This document shows positions 25,717 to 36,043 of a DNA stretch of 64,000 nucleotides, in pieces; position 1 is the stretch's first letter, and each line of letters starts with the position of its first letter. The DNA comes from Methylobacterium currus (lineage in GTDB: Bacteria; Pseudomonadota; Alphaproteobacteria; Rhizobiales; Beijerinckiaceae). The stretch is taken from the NCBI RefSeq assembly GCF_003058325.1, contig NZ_CP028843.1, positions 6,489,714 through 6,553,713 of the forward strand. Reading direction: 5' to 3'. The notes under the pieces are model-generated. The model saw only the letters and a program-made list of their open reading frames with translations, had not been told where the DNA came from and did no database searches. Both the position numbers and the translations under genes were made by a program.

Positions 25717-27540
25717 GTGCCGCACGCCTCCGAGCTGATCGCCATCATCGCCCTCGGGCTCGTTTTCGCGTTCGTCGGCGGCATGCTCGCGCAGCGGCTG
25801 AAGCTCCCGCCCCTGGTCGGCTATCTCCTGGCCGGCCTCGCGGTCGGCCCCTACACGCCGGGCTTCGTCGGCAATGCGGAGCTGGCGGGGCAGCTTGCCG
25901 AGATCGGCGTGATCCTGTTGATGTTCGGGGTCGGCCTGCACTTCTCGATCGGCGATCTTATGGCGGTGCGCGCCATCGCGCTGCCCGGCGCCGTCGTGCA
26001 GATCGCTGTCGCCACCCTGATGGGGCTGGCCTTGAGCGTCGCCTGGGGCTGGAGCCTCGGGGCGGGCCTCGTCTTCGGCCTCGCCCTGTCGGTCGCCTCG
26101 ACGGTGGTGCTGCTGCGGGCGCTGGAGGAGCGAAGCCTCCTCGATTCCGACAAGGGCCGCATCGCGGTCGGCTGGCTCATCGTCGAGGACCTGGCGATGG
26201 TGCTGGCCCTCGTCCTGCTGCCGGCATTGGCCGGGCCGCTGGGCGGCGAGAGCGCGGGGGCGGCGCACGGCATCGCGGGCGACGGCAACATCTGGCTCAC
26301 CCTCGGCCTCACCCTCGCCAAGGTGGCGGCCTTCGCCGTGCTGATGCTGGCCGGCGGCCGCCGGGTGGTGCCCTGGATCCTCGACCAGGCCGCCCGCACC
26401 GGCTCGCGCGAGCTGTTCACCCTGGCGGTGCTCGCGCTGGCGCTCGGCATCGCCTACGGCTCGGCCGAGTTGTTCGGCGTCTCCTTCGCGCTCGGCGCCT
26501 TCTTCGCCGGCATGGTGCTGGCCGAATCGGACCTCAGCCACCAGGCCGCGGCGGATTCGCTGCCGCTGCAGGATGCCTTCGCGGTCCTGTTCTTCGTCTC
26601 GGTCGGCATGCTGTTCGACCCGACGATCCTGCTGCGCGAGCCGCTGGCCGTGCTCGCCACCCTGGCGGTGATCCTGGTCGGCAAGTCGCTGGCCGCCATC
26701 GCCATCGTGCTGGCCTTCCGCCATCCGCTCTCGACGGCGCTCACCATCGCGGCGAGCCTGGCGCAGATCGGCGAATTCTCGTTCATCCTGGCGAGCCTCG
26801 GCATCGGCCTGAAGCTGCTGCCGCCGGAAGGGCGCGACCTGATCCTGGCCGGCTCCCTCCTCTCCATCACCCTCAACCCGCTGATCTTCGCCGGCATGAG
26901 CCGCGTCAGCCGGTTCATCGAGGGGCGGCCGGCGCTGGCCGCCCGGTTCGAGCGCGGGGCTGAGCAGCTCGCGATCTCGTCCCACGCCAGGGGCCGCGAG
27001 GGCCACGCGGTGGTGGTCGGCTACGGCCGGGTCGGCAGCGCCATCGGCAAGGCGCTGGCCGCCTGGGAACTGCCCTACGTGGTGGTGGAGCGCGACCGGC
27101 GCCGGGTCGAGGAACTGCGTGCCGCCGGCATCGCGGCGGTGTTCGGCGATGCCAGCGCGCCGGGCATCCTCACTGCCGCAGATATCGGGCGGGCGCGGCT
27201 GCTGGTGGTGGCGAGCCCGGACGCGCATCAGGCCCGTCGCCTGATCGAGATCGCCCGCGAGGCCAATCCGGGGATCGACACGGTGGTGCGCACCCACAGC
27301 GACACCGAGCGGCGCAAGCTCGAGGAGGAAAAGGTGGGGCTGGTGCTGATGGCCGAGCGCGAGGTCGGCTTCGGCATGGCGCTCTATGCGCTGCGCAGCC
27401 TGGGCCTCGGCGAGGGCGAGGCCCGCCTGTTCATCGACACCAGCCGGGCCGAGAGCCGGAGCGAGCCGGCGGCGGAGGCCGAGCCCGAGATCGGTGCCCC
27501 GGAGCTGCGGCCGCATCGCGAGGCGCCGGCGGAGTCGTGA
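25717..27540 (+). CDS. CPA2 family cation:proton antiporter (YbaL/Kef type)
   Basis: This 607-residue inner-membrane protein would exchange K+ or Na+ for protons. The membrane domain has about 12 helices with LKLPPLVGYLLAGLAVGPYT, ILLMFGVGLHFSIGDL, VASTVVLLRALEERSLLDSD, GWLIVEDLAMVLALVLLPAL and SFALGAFFAGMVLAESD. The C-terminal TrkA-N (RCK) domain has VVVGYGRVGSAIGKALAAWE and VFGDASAPGILTAADIGRA. The GTG start follows GAAGGAG. The organisation is like E. coli YbaL; no ancillary KefF-type subunit is next to it. Confidence 0.92.
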   Translation: MPHASELIAIIALGLVFAFVGGMLAQRLKLPPLVGYLLAGLAVGPYTPGFVGNAELAGQLAEIGVILLMFGVGLHFSIGDLMAVRAIALPGAVVQIAVATLMGLALSVAWGWSLGAGLVFGLALSVASTVVLLRALEERSLLDSDKGRIAVGWLIVEDLAMVLALVLLPALAGPLGGESAGAAHGIAGDGNIWLTLGLTLAKVAAFAVLMLAGGRRVVPWILDQAARTGSRELFTLAVLALALGIAYGSAELFGVSFALGAFFAGMVLAESDLSHQAAADSLPLQDAFAVLFFVSVGMLFDPTILLREPLAVLATLAVILVGKSLAAIAIVLAFRHPLSTALTIAASLAQIGEFSFILASLGIGLKLLPPEGRDLILAGSLLSITLNPLIFAGMSRVSRFIEGRPALAARFERGAEQLAISSHARGREGHAVVVGYGRVGSAIGKALAAWELPYVVVERDRRRVEELRAAGIAAVFGDASAPGILTAADIGRARLLVVASPDAHQARRLIEIAREANPGIDTVVRTHSDTERRKLEEEKVGLVLMAEREVGFGMALYALRSLGLGEGEARLFIDTSRAESRSEPAAEAEPEIGAPELRPHREAPAES

Positions 27541-27648
27541 CGCGGCTTCGTTACCAAACTGCAATCCTCCGGTAAGCGCCGCCTCAGAGCGGAAGCGTCA
27601 TTCTCCTCTCGGTTCACCGAGCCTCGGTGCGCCGAGAGGAGTTCGACG

Positions 27649-27906
27649 ATGTCGCAGCCGCAGATGGAGCGTCCGGCCGAGCTGATGGTGTGGCACGGCA
27701 CGCGAGGGGCATCGGGGCCGCGGGAGACGCGCCGCTATCCCACCCTGCGCGCCGCCCTCGCGGCGGCGGTGCGGGCCGGGGGTCCCGAGGCCCTGCCCTG
27801 GATCGTGACCGAGGACGGCGCCGTGCTCAGCCCGCGCTGGATCGACGATCACGCCCCCCGGATCGCCGCGCGCCCGATCCCGTTCTCGCCCCTTTTGTCG
27901 TCCTGA
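27649..27906 (+). CDS. Hypothetical protein (85 aa)
   Basis: The product starts MSQPQMERPAELMVWHGTRG and contains ETRRYPTLRAALAAAVRAGG and LPWIVTEDGAVLSPRWIDDH. It has a compact alpha/beta look, no signal and no membrane segment. Similar short proteins that take a modifier-like form (strand, then a helix of Ala/Arg, then WIVTEDG) occur in related genomes with no known role. AGGAG lies before the ATG. Confidence 0.55.
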   Translation: MSQPQMERPAELMVWHGTRGASGPRETRRYPTLRAALAAAVRAGGPEALPWIVTEDGAVLSPRWIDDHAPRIAARPIPFSPLLSS

Positions 27907-27979
27907 CGGCTTGCGTCGTTCGGCCGGCTCACGTTCGGCGCGCGCGCGTGCTATCGTCGTCCGACGAGCACGAATCGCC

Positions 27980-28192
27980 ATGACGAGCCTGCGCAAGACC
28001 GCCCCTGCCCGCCCGGCCACGATCGCGGCGTCCACTCACGGCTACGCCGCCGCCTCCCTCCGGCTGCGCCGCGCGGCCAACGACAACCGGCCGCGCTCCG
28101 GCCACCGGCGCACCCTGATGCTGGTCGCCGGCGCCTGGCTCGCCGTGCTGGTCGCGGCGGCGGTCGCCTTGTGGCGCACCGGGGGATTTTGA
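27980..28192 (+). CDS. Small single-pass membrane protein
   Basis: This 70-residue protein has a basic N-terminal part (MTSLRKTAPARPATIAASTH; LRLRRAANDNRPRSGHRRT) and one membrane helix (LMLVAGAWLAVLVAAAVALW) near the C-terminus. The RAANDNRP segment resembles short motifs in several small alphaproteobacterial proteins. Function unknown. It converges with thiS. Confidence 0.5.
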   Translation: MTSLRKTAPARPATIAASTHGYAAASLRLRRAANDNRPRSGHRRTLMLVAGAWLAVLVAAAVALWRTGGF

Positions 28193-28296
28193 GGTCCTCG
28201 CGGCATGGGCCGGCGGCCTGTCGCAAGCCCCTGTCGCAAGCCTCCGCCCGTTCCGCGCCCGGAACGAAGGGGGCGTCAGGCGAATTCGTCGTCTGC

Positions 28297-28509
28297 CTAA
28301 CCACCCTGCATCGCGCGCACGATCTCGACGCGGTCGCCCTCCGTCAGCGCCGTGGCCGCCCAGTCGCGCTGGCGCACCACTGCGCCGTTGAGCGCGATGG
28401 CGAAGCCCTGCGGGCCGGGCAGGTCCAGCCCGGCGGTCTCCTGGCGCCAGAGGGCGTCGAGCGTGGCGGCGTCGCTGTCGCGGGATTCGCCGTTGACGAA
28501 GAGCTTCAT
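28297..28509 (-). CDS. thiS: Thiamine biosynthesis sulfur carrier ThiS
   Basis: This 70-residue ubiquitin-like protein carries sulfur as a C-terminal thiocarboxylate for thiazole synthesis. It starts MKLFVNGESRDSDAATLDAL, has GFAIALNGAVVRQRDWA and LTEGDRVEIVRAMQGG, and ends in the required Gly-Gly. Its ATG overlaps the thiO stop (ATGA), so translation is coupled. thiG, the usual next gene, is not here: the next gene downstream lies on the other strand. Confidence 0.93.
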   Translation of the reverse strand: MKLFVNGESRDSDAATLDALWRQETAGLDLPGPQGFAIALNGAVVRQRDWAATALTEGDRVEIVRAMQGG

Positions 28510-29735
28510 GGGGTCTCGCTGCGGAGGGAATGGTGCGGCGCGAACCGGGCGAGGCCGAAGGGAGCGGCCACCGGCAGCGTCTCGCCGCGCAGGATCAGGG
28601 TGGAGACGGCCTCGGCGGTGACCGGGGCCAGGAGGTAACCGTTGCGGTGGTGGCCGACCGCCAGCACCAGGCCGGGCAAGGCCTCGCCTAGGATCGGGGC
28701 GTCGTCGTCCGAGGTCGGGCGAAAGCCGCTCCAGATCCCGGCCACCCGCATCTCCTCCACCCCCGGCAGGGCCCGTCGGGCGCCTTCGAGCAGGGCGTAG
28801 AGGCCGCCGGCGGTGAGGTGCGGGTCGAAGCCGGTCTCCTCCACGGTGGCGCCGACGATGAGCGAGCCGTCGCCCTTCGGCGCCATGTGGACCTGCTCGG
28901 TCCAGACCACGTGGGAGAGAGACCCGCTGCGGGGGGTCATCTGCAGCGCGACCGACTGGCCCTTGAGGGGGCGGACCGGCAGGGCGAGGTCCGGCACCAG
29001 GCTCCCCTCCCCGGCCCAGGCGCCGGAGGCGAGGACGACGGTACCCGCCCGCACGGTGCCCGCGCTCGTCTCGACGCCGGCGACCCGGCCGCCCTCCCGA
29101 AGGAGCGCGGTGACGGTGGTCTCCTCGACGAGGCGCCCGCCGGCCGCGCGAAAGGCCCGGCGCAGGGCGGCCATCACCCGGGCCGGATCGACCTGATGGT
29201 CGTCGGCGCAGAACAGGCCGGCGGTGACGGTGGGGCGCAGGCCCGGCTCGCGGGCGCGGATGGCCGGGCCGGACAGCCACTCGACGGCGAGGCCGTCGCG
29301 GCGCTGCAAGTCGTGGCGGAAGCGCAGGCGCTCGACCTCGTCGCGGCCGAGCGCGATCACGAAGGTGCCCTCGCGGCGGTAGTCGATGGTCAGACCTGAT
29401 TCGGCCTCCAGCTCATCGCGAAAAGGGTGCCAGAGGCGCTGGCTCGCGAGGCAGAGCGGCAGCAGGGCCTCGCCCCCTGGCTCGTGCTCGGCCGCCGCCG
29501 CCAGCATGCCGGTGGCGGCGAGGCTGGCGCCGTCCCCGGCCTTGGCCCGCTCGATCGCCGCGACGGCGAGACCCGCCTTGGCCAGGCGCCACGCGATCGA
29601 CAGGCCGATCAGCCCGGCGCCAATCACTGCGACATCGATCGCACCCTGGGCCCGTTCCGGCAGCCGGTCGCTCTCGGGATCTGTGGCCGGTCCGCTCCGC
29701 CGTCCGATCGTCTGCGCGTGCACCCTCGTCTCCAC
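28506..29735 (-). CDS. thiO: Glycine oxidase ThiO
   Basis: This 409-residue FAD enzyme oxidises glycine to the dehydroglycine (iminoacetate) needed for the thiazole ring of thiamine. It has the Rossmann motif VAVIGAGLIGLSIAWRLAKA, then AATGMLAAAAEHEPGG, LRPTVTAGLFCADDHQVDP and WTEQVHMAPKGDGSLIVGAT, with the C-terminal FAD contact SGFRPTSDDDAPILGE and VGHHRNGYLLAPVTA. It starts at a GTG 70 bp after a TPP riboswitch, so it should be shut down by thiamine pyrophosphate. The start could also be the GTG four codons later. Confidence 0.93.
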   Translation of the reverse strand: METRVHAQTIGRRSGPATDPESDRLPERAQGAIDVAVIGAGLIGLSIAWRLAKAGLAVAAIERAKAGDGASLAATGMLAAAAEHEPGGEALLPLCLASQRLWHPFRDELEAESGLTIDYRREGTFVIALGRDEVERLRFRHDLQRRDGLAVEWLSGPAIRAREPGLRPTVTAGLFCADDHQVDPARVMAALRRAFRAAGGRLVEETTVTALLREGGRVAGVETSAGTVRAGTVVLASGAWAGEGSLVPDLALPVRPLKGQSVALQMTPRSGSLSHVVWTEQVHMAPKGDGSLIVGATVEETGFDPHLTAGGLYALLEGARRALPGVEEMRVAGIWSGFRPTSDDDAPILGEALPGLVLAVGHHRNGYLLAPVTAEAVSTLILRGETLPVAAPFGLARFAPHHSLRSETP

Positions 29736-29804
29736 GGTGGCCCGAAGAGACTGGACTGCGCCCGAATGCCGGATGATGCGCGCGGGTCCTGGCGGACCCT
29801 GTCC

Positions 29805-29912
29805 AATCCCTACGCCGGTATGAGCCGGATCAGGTTCGAAGGATTTCCGCGCTGACCGGCCCGAGGGCGGCGGTCCAGCGGTGTCTCAGCCCCTTGTCGG
29901 GGATCTCCCTGG
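29805..29912 (-). promoter_or_regulatory. TPP riboswitch (THI element)
   Basis: On the minus strand the conserved pieces appear in order: a P1/P2 region with GGGGCTGAGA, a variable P3 stem, then GAACCTGATCCGG, CTCATACCGG and CGTAGGGA. These are the hallmark pyrimidine- and pyrophosphate-binding halves. It lies directly upstream of thiO-thiS and would turn them off when TPP is abundant. Confidence 0.92.
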
Positions 29913-29980
29913 AACGCTCGGTATTTGGCGGGGGACGGGCCTGCCGTCAACACCCCTCAGCCGCCCCTTCACCCGCCCCT

Positions 29981-31228
29981 TCACCCGCCCTTGCCCGGCC
30001 GGTAGATCGCCATCTCCTCGGCGATGCCGTCGAGGGGATGGGTGCCGAGCAGCTCGGGGTCGCCCCACAGGAAGTCGACGAAGGGCTTCGACATCAGGAG
30101 CGACTCGGACAGGACCTTGTTGAGCTTGGCGAGCCGGCTCGCCAGGTTCACGTCGCGCCCGATCACCGTGAAGTCGAGCCGGGCGCCGGACCCGACATTG
30201 CCGTAGGCCGCCTCGCCGTGGTGGAGCGCGATGCCGACCTCGATGCGGGTGGGAAAACGCCCGGCGCGGTTCGCCTCCTCGACGCGGCGCAAAGCCGCCT
30301 GCGCGGCCGAGAGTGCGCCTTGCGCGGCGCCGCCGAGATCGTCGCCGCTCTCGCGAAAGATCGCCAGGAGACCGTCGCCCATGTATTTCAGCACCTCGCC
30401 GCCCTCGCTCTCGATCGGCGGCACCAGGCAGTCGAAATAGGTGTTGAGAAGCTCCACCGAGGCCTCGGGCGTCAGCGCGTCGGTGAGGTGGGTGTAGCCG
30501 CGCATGTCGGCGAAGAGGATCGCCGAGCGGATCCGCTCGACCTGGCCGCGGCGGATGAAGCCGGCCAGGATCGCCTGATGCGGCCCGTCGCCGACATAGA
30601 CCCGCAGCACGTGATCGAGGCGGGCATTGAGGCCGCGCATCTCCATCACCGCCGACAGGGTCGGGATGATGAAGCGCAGGATCGCCAGGTCGTCGTCGCC
30701 GAAGCCGCGGGGATCGCGGGTCGCGAAGGTGACGCCGTTCTTGGTGCCGTTGGTGAAGAAAAGGGGGACGGTGATGTAGTGGGTGTAGCCCGCCGCCTTC
30801 AGCTCCGGGATGATGCTGTAGCGGTCGTCCGGCGTCTCGCGCAGGTCGAGAATCAGCCATTCGCCGGTGGCGTAGACATGGGCGAAGGGGCTGCGGGCCA
30901 GCGCCTGCTCGGTGACCTCGCCATGCGGGAACAGGCGGAAGCTGACGCCGTCCTCGCGGGTCCAGAACCGGCCGACGCCGGAATAGTCCGAGTGCAGCGC
31001 ATCGATGGCGGTGGTGGCCCGGTCGACCGGCACGCCGAGATCGTTCAGCCGCTCGGCCATGCCGGCGAGGAGATCGCCGGATTCCGGCAATCTTGCCCCC
31101 TCGCTGAGCAGCCAGTCGCGCAGGGCGACGCAGTCGCGGAACAGGCCGATCGGGATGTCGCTCGCCTCCGATCCGTCCGCCGCGGCCGTGGGCGTCGGAG
31201 CGGGATGAGGGCGAAGCGGGTCGTGCAT
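29981..31228 (-). CDS. Class III adenylate/guanylate cyclase
   Basis: This 415-residue protein has an N-terminal sensor region of about 220 residues (FRDCVALRDWLLSEGARLPE; a GAF-like segment SPFAHVYATGEWLILDLRE, ITVPLFFTNGTKNGVTFATR). The C-terminal cyclase domain has metal-binding SAILFADMRGYTHLTDAL, then GGEVLKYMGDGLLAIF, VGIALHHGEAAYGNVG and FTVIGRDVNLASRLAKLN. The catalytic residues look complete, so it likely makes cAMP. I use the ATG at 31228; the frame is open upstream but overlaps no conserved region. Confidence 0.87.
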   Translation of the reverse strand: MHDPLRPHPAPTPTAAADGSEASDIPIGLFRDCVALRDWLLSEGARLPESGDLLAGMAERLNDLGVPVDRATTAIDALHSDYSGVGRFWTREDGVSFRLFPHGEVTEQALARSPFAHVYATGEWLILDLRETPDDRYSIIPELKAAGYTHYITVPLFFTNGTKNGVTFATRDPRGFGDDDLAILRFIIPTLSAVMEMRGLNARLDHVLRVYVGDGPHQAILAGFIRRGQVERIRSAILFADMRGYTHLTDALTPEASVELLNTYFDCLVPPIESEGGEVLKYMGDGLLAIFRESGDDLGGAAQGALSAAQAALRRVEEANRAGRFPTRIEVGIALHHGEAAYGNVGSGARLDFTVIGRDVNLASRLAKLNKVLSESLLMSKPFVDFLWGDPELLGTHPLDGIAEEMAIYRPGKGG

Positions 31229-31472
31229 GGCGCTGAGATGGGCGTTGCGCCGCAGGACGGCAAGGCTTGGTTGCGGAAAGGCTTGGCTACGGACAACCGG
31301 TCCATCCGCTTGGCATGTGACCCTGCGTCTGCTATCGGCAAGGTCGTCGCCGGGCCGTGTCCCGGCCGGCCGTAAGCGTCTCACGTCAGGCAACGCGCTC
31401 CCTCGGGTGGTCTCCGCCGGGCGAGTGCGCGCCGCATCGCCCGGGCAGGCCGCCCGTCTCGAAAGACGTGTC

Positions 31473-31727
31473 ATGACCTCTTCCCCATCGGCACGACGGC
31501 TGCCGGCCTCGTCTGCACCGCTCGTCACCGCCTTCCTGCTCTCCGTGCTGATGACCTGCGTCGTCTCCGGCATCTCGACCCTGCTCAGCATCGGGTTCAC
31601 GCCGGGCATGCTCTGGCACTGGCCCCGGGCCTGGGGCTTCTCGTGGCTCGTCGCCTTCCCGACCCTGCTGCTCGTGCTGCCGCTGGTCCGGCGCGCGGTG
31701 GCGCGGATCGTGGCGCCGCCGCAATAA
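31473..31727 (+). CDS. DUF2798 membrane protein
   Basis: This 84-residue protein has two membrane helices: [20 protein letters not shown] and the [20 protein letters not shown] segment, with WHWPRAWGF between. This matches the DUF2798 pattern (LM...VSG..T, W..AW..SWL.AFP). Function unknown. It is divergent from the cyclase. Confidence 0.75.
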   Translation: MTSSPSARRLPASSAPLVTAFLLSVLMTCVVSGISTLLSIGFTPGMLWHWPRAWGFSWLVAFPTLLLVLPLVRRAVARIVAPPQ

Positions 31728-31731
31728 CGAC

Positions 31732-31766
31732 AAAGGCCCGGCAGGCGGATCGCCTGCCGGGCCTTT
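31732..31766. terminator. Bidirectional terminator between DUF2798 gene and rpoD
   Basis: AAAGGCCCGGCAGGC, short loop, then the exact complement GCCTGCCGGGCCTTT. It starts 5 bp past one gene and ends 19 bp before the end of the converging rpoD, so it can end both transcripts. Confidence 0.8.
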
Positions 31767-31784
31767 CTCGCTGTGTCCGCGGCC

Positions 31785-33782
<1,998 letters not shown>

Positions 33783-33977
33783 GCTCAGCCTATGCTTCCC
33801 GGTGTCGGCAGTGCCCGGGCGGGGGAGGCTCCCGCCATGCCGGCACCGTGATGTCTCGTCGGACGGCGCACGAGCCGCCCCAGGATCTCACGCAAATGTG
33901 CAAGCCAATCGATCGACTTGCCGTTAACTAGTCCGGACGAAAGCCGCAAGCCGCGCGTGGCGTTCAAGACGATTCCG

Positions 33978-35897
33978 TCACGATTCGGCCTCGTGGTCCG
34001 CGTCGTGGGCCACCTCCGCCTCGGCTTCTGCGCCCGCCACCACGGAGAGGCGGGTCTTCACGTCGCGCAGCCAGGCGAAGTTGGCCTCCGTCTCCTCTTC
34101 CGCCAGGGCGCGTTCGGCGGCCCGGAGTTCGCTATGTAGCGTTCCGGCCTTGCGGTGCAAGATCACGGCCTGCCGGAGCGCGTCCTCCAGCCGCACCGGA
34201 TCGGCATGCGGATCGAGAACCCAGCGGTCGCCAGGCCGCACCAGCGCAGAGATTCGGCCCGCCGCCGCCGTGAGTCCCGCTCGCTCCAGCCGTGCGTCGA
34301 GGAAGGCCGCGTCACCCGCCCCTCCCTCCGCCGCGAGATCGAGCAGCGCGCCGCGCAAGGCGCGCGCATCGGCTCCCTCGAACTCGACCTCCGCCAGCTC
34401 CTCGGCCTCGCGGGCCAGCAACTCGGGATGGACCAGGAGGGCCGCGACGATCAAGGCCTCCCGCGAGGACGAGCCGCCGGAGAACAGCGAGGAGCGGGCG
34501 AGAAGCGGGCTCGCCCGGGCGGTGAGCCGCGGCGAGACCGGCTGGGGCGGAACGCCGCGACCCCGCGGCACGAAGGGCGCCCGCTCCCGATACGCCCGAT
34601 CGCCCCCTCCCTCCCGGCGGGCGCCGCCATTGGGGCTCAAGGAGCGCAGCCGGGCCTCGATCTCGTCGCGGTAGTAGCGCTTCAGGGTCTCGTCGCGGAT
34701 GCCGTTCACGATCTCGCGCAGGCGCTGGGCGAGGCCGGCCCGGCGCTCCGGCGTGTCGACCGGGCTCATCTCGGTCTCGCGCGACCACAGCACGTCGACG
34801 AGGGGCCGGGCGCCGTCGAGCACCCGGTCGATGGCGCCCGGGCCCCCGGTGCGCAGGAGGTCGTCCGGGTCCTGGCCCTCCGGCATCAGGGCGAAACGCA
34901 GGGACTTGCCGGGCTGGAGCGCCGGCAGGGCGACGTCGAGGGCGCGGTAGGCGGCGCGCCGGCCGGCGCCGTCGCCGTCGAAGCACAGGATCGGCTCGTC
35001 GGCCATGCGCCAGAGCAGGGCGAGCTGGTCTTCCGTCAGTGCCGTGCCGAGCGAGGCCACCACCTCCGGGTGCCCGGCGAGCGTCATCGCGATCGCGTCG
35101 ACATAGCCCTCGACCGCGATCACCCGGCCGGTCTCGTGGGCCGTTTTACGGGCGGCGTGGTGGTTGTAGAGCATCCGCCCCTTGTGGAAGAGCGGCGTCT
35201 CGGAGGAGTTGAGGTATTTGGGCTTGGCGTCCGGGCTCATGCCGCGGCCGCCGAAGGCCACGACCCGGCCACGCACATCACGGATCGGGAAGATCACCCG
35301 GTCGCGAAAACGGTCGAACGGCACCTTGATGTCGTCGCCGGTGGTCAGCAGGTTCAATTCCACCATCAGCTCGGCCGGCACGTCGCGGGCGGCGAGATGG
35401 TCGCGGAGCGCGTAGCGCTCCGGCGGCGCGTAGCCGAGGCGGAAGGTGCGGCGGACCTCGCCGTCGAGCCCGCGGCCGGCGAGGTAGTCGCGCGCCCGCG
35501 CGCCCGTGCGGCCGGCCAGCTGCTCCTCGAAGAAGGTGCAGGCCAGCTCCATCACCTCCAGGGCGCCGCGCCGCCGCGTCTCGCTCTCGCGCGAGGCCTC
35601 GCTCGGCGCCGGCAAGGCCACCCCGGCTTCCGAGGCCAGGCGCTCCACGGCTTCCGGGAACGAGACGCCTTCGGTCTCCATCACGAAGGTGAAGATGTCG
35701 CCGTGCTTGCCCGAGGAGAAGCAGTGGTAGAACTGCTTCTGGTCGTTGACGTAGAACGACGGCGATTTCTCGGCATTGAACGGCGACAGGCCGCGCCATT
35801 CCCGACCCGCCTTCTTGAGGCGCACGCGCCGGCCGACGACCTCGGAGGCCGGCAGGCGGGAGCGGATCTCTTCGAGCAGGTGGGGCGGATAGCGCAA
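33978..35897 (-). CDS. dnaG: DNA primase DnaG
   Basis: This 639-residue protein makes the RNA primers for replication. The toprim domain has VIAVEGYVDAIAMTLAGHPE, ALTEDQLALLWRM and ILCFDGDGAGRRAAYRALDV. The N-terminal CHC2-type domain is unusual: GLSPFNAEKSPSFYVNDQK and FYHCFSSGKHGDIFTFVMET. The four zinc ligands (C, H, C, C in E. coli) appear as S, N, C and S, so zinc binding is probably lost. The C-terminal helicase-binding part is present. It starts at TTG, with no strong ribosome site. rpoD follows 195 bp downstream. Confidence 0.96.
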   Translation of the reverse strand: MRYPPHLLEEIRSRLPASEVVGRRVRLKKAGREWRGLSPFNAEKSPSFYVNDQKQFYHCFSSGKHGDIFTFVMETEGVSFPEAVERLASEAGVALPAPSEASRESETRRRGALEVMELACTFFEEQLAGRTGARARDYLAGRGLDGEVRRTFRLGYAPPERYALRDHLAARDVPAELMVELNLLTTGDDIKVPFDRFRDRVIFPIRDVRGRVVAFGGRGMSPDAKPKYLNSSETPLFHKGRMLYNHHAARKTAHETGRVIAVEGYVDAIAMTLAGHPEVVASLGTALTEDQLALLWRMADEPILCFDGDGAGRRAAYRALDVALPALQPGKSLRFALMPEGQDPDDLLRTGGPGAIDRVLDGARPLVDVLWSRETEMSPVDTPERRAGLAQRLREIVNGIRDETLKRYYRDEIEARLRSLSPNGGARREGGGDRAYRERAPFVPRGRGVPPQPVSPRLTARASPLLARSSLFSGGSSSREALIVAALLVHPELLAREAEELAEVEFEGADARALRGALLDLAAEGGAGDAAFLDARLERAGLTAAAGRISALVRPGDRWVLDPHADPVRLEDALRQAVILHRKAGTLHSELRAAERALAEEETEANFAWLRDVKTRLSVVAGAEAEAEVAHDADHEAES

Positions 35898-36043
35898 GGG
35901 TTACGGTCCGGTCGAGGGATCTGCCTTGTAACGCGTCTTGGTCAGCAGAGTCCTAACGGATCGGAGCCGGCCGCGGCGCAGCCGGCTCTTCCGTCCTCGC
36001 CGCCCCGCCATGCGGCCGTCAGGCCGTCACGCCGGTGCGGCCG

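Noticed and set aside
25363..27564. A 733-codon minus-strand frame opposite the Kef-type antiporter
   Set aside because: Antisense shadow with Gln/Glu/Arg/His-rich low complexity; the antiporter has unmistakable membrane and RCK motifs.
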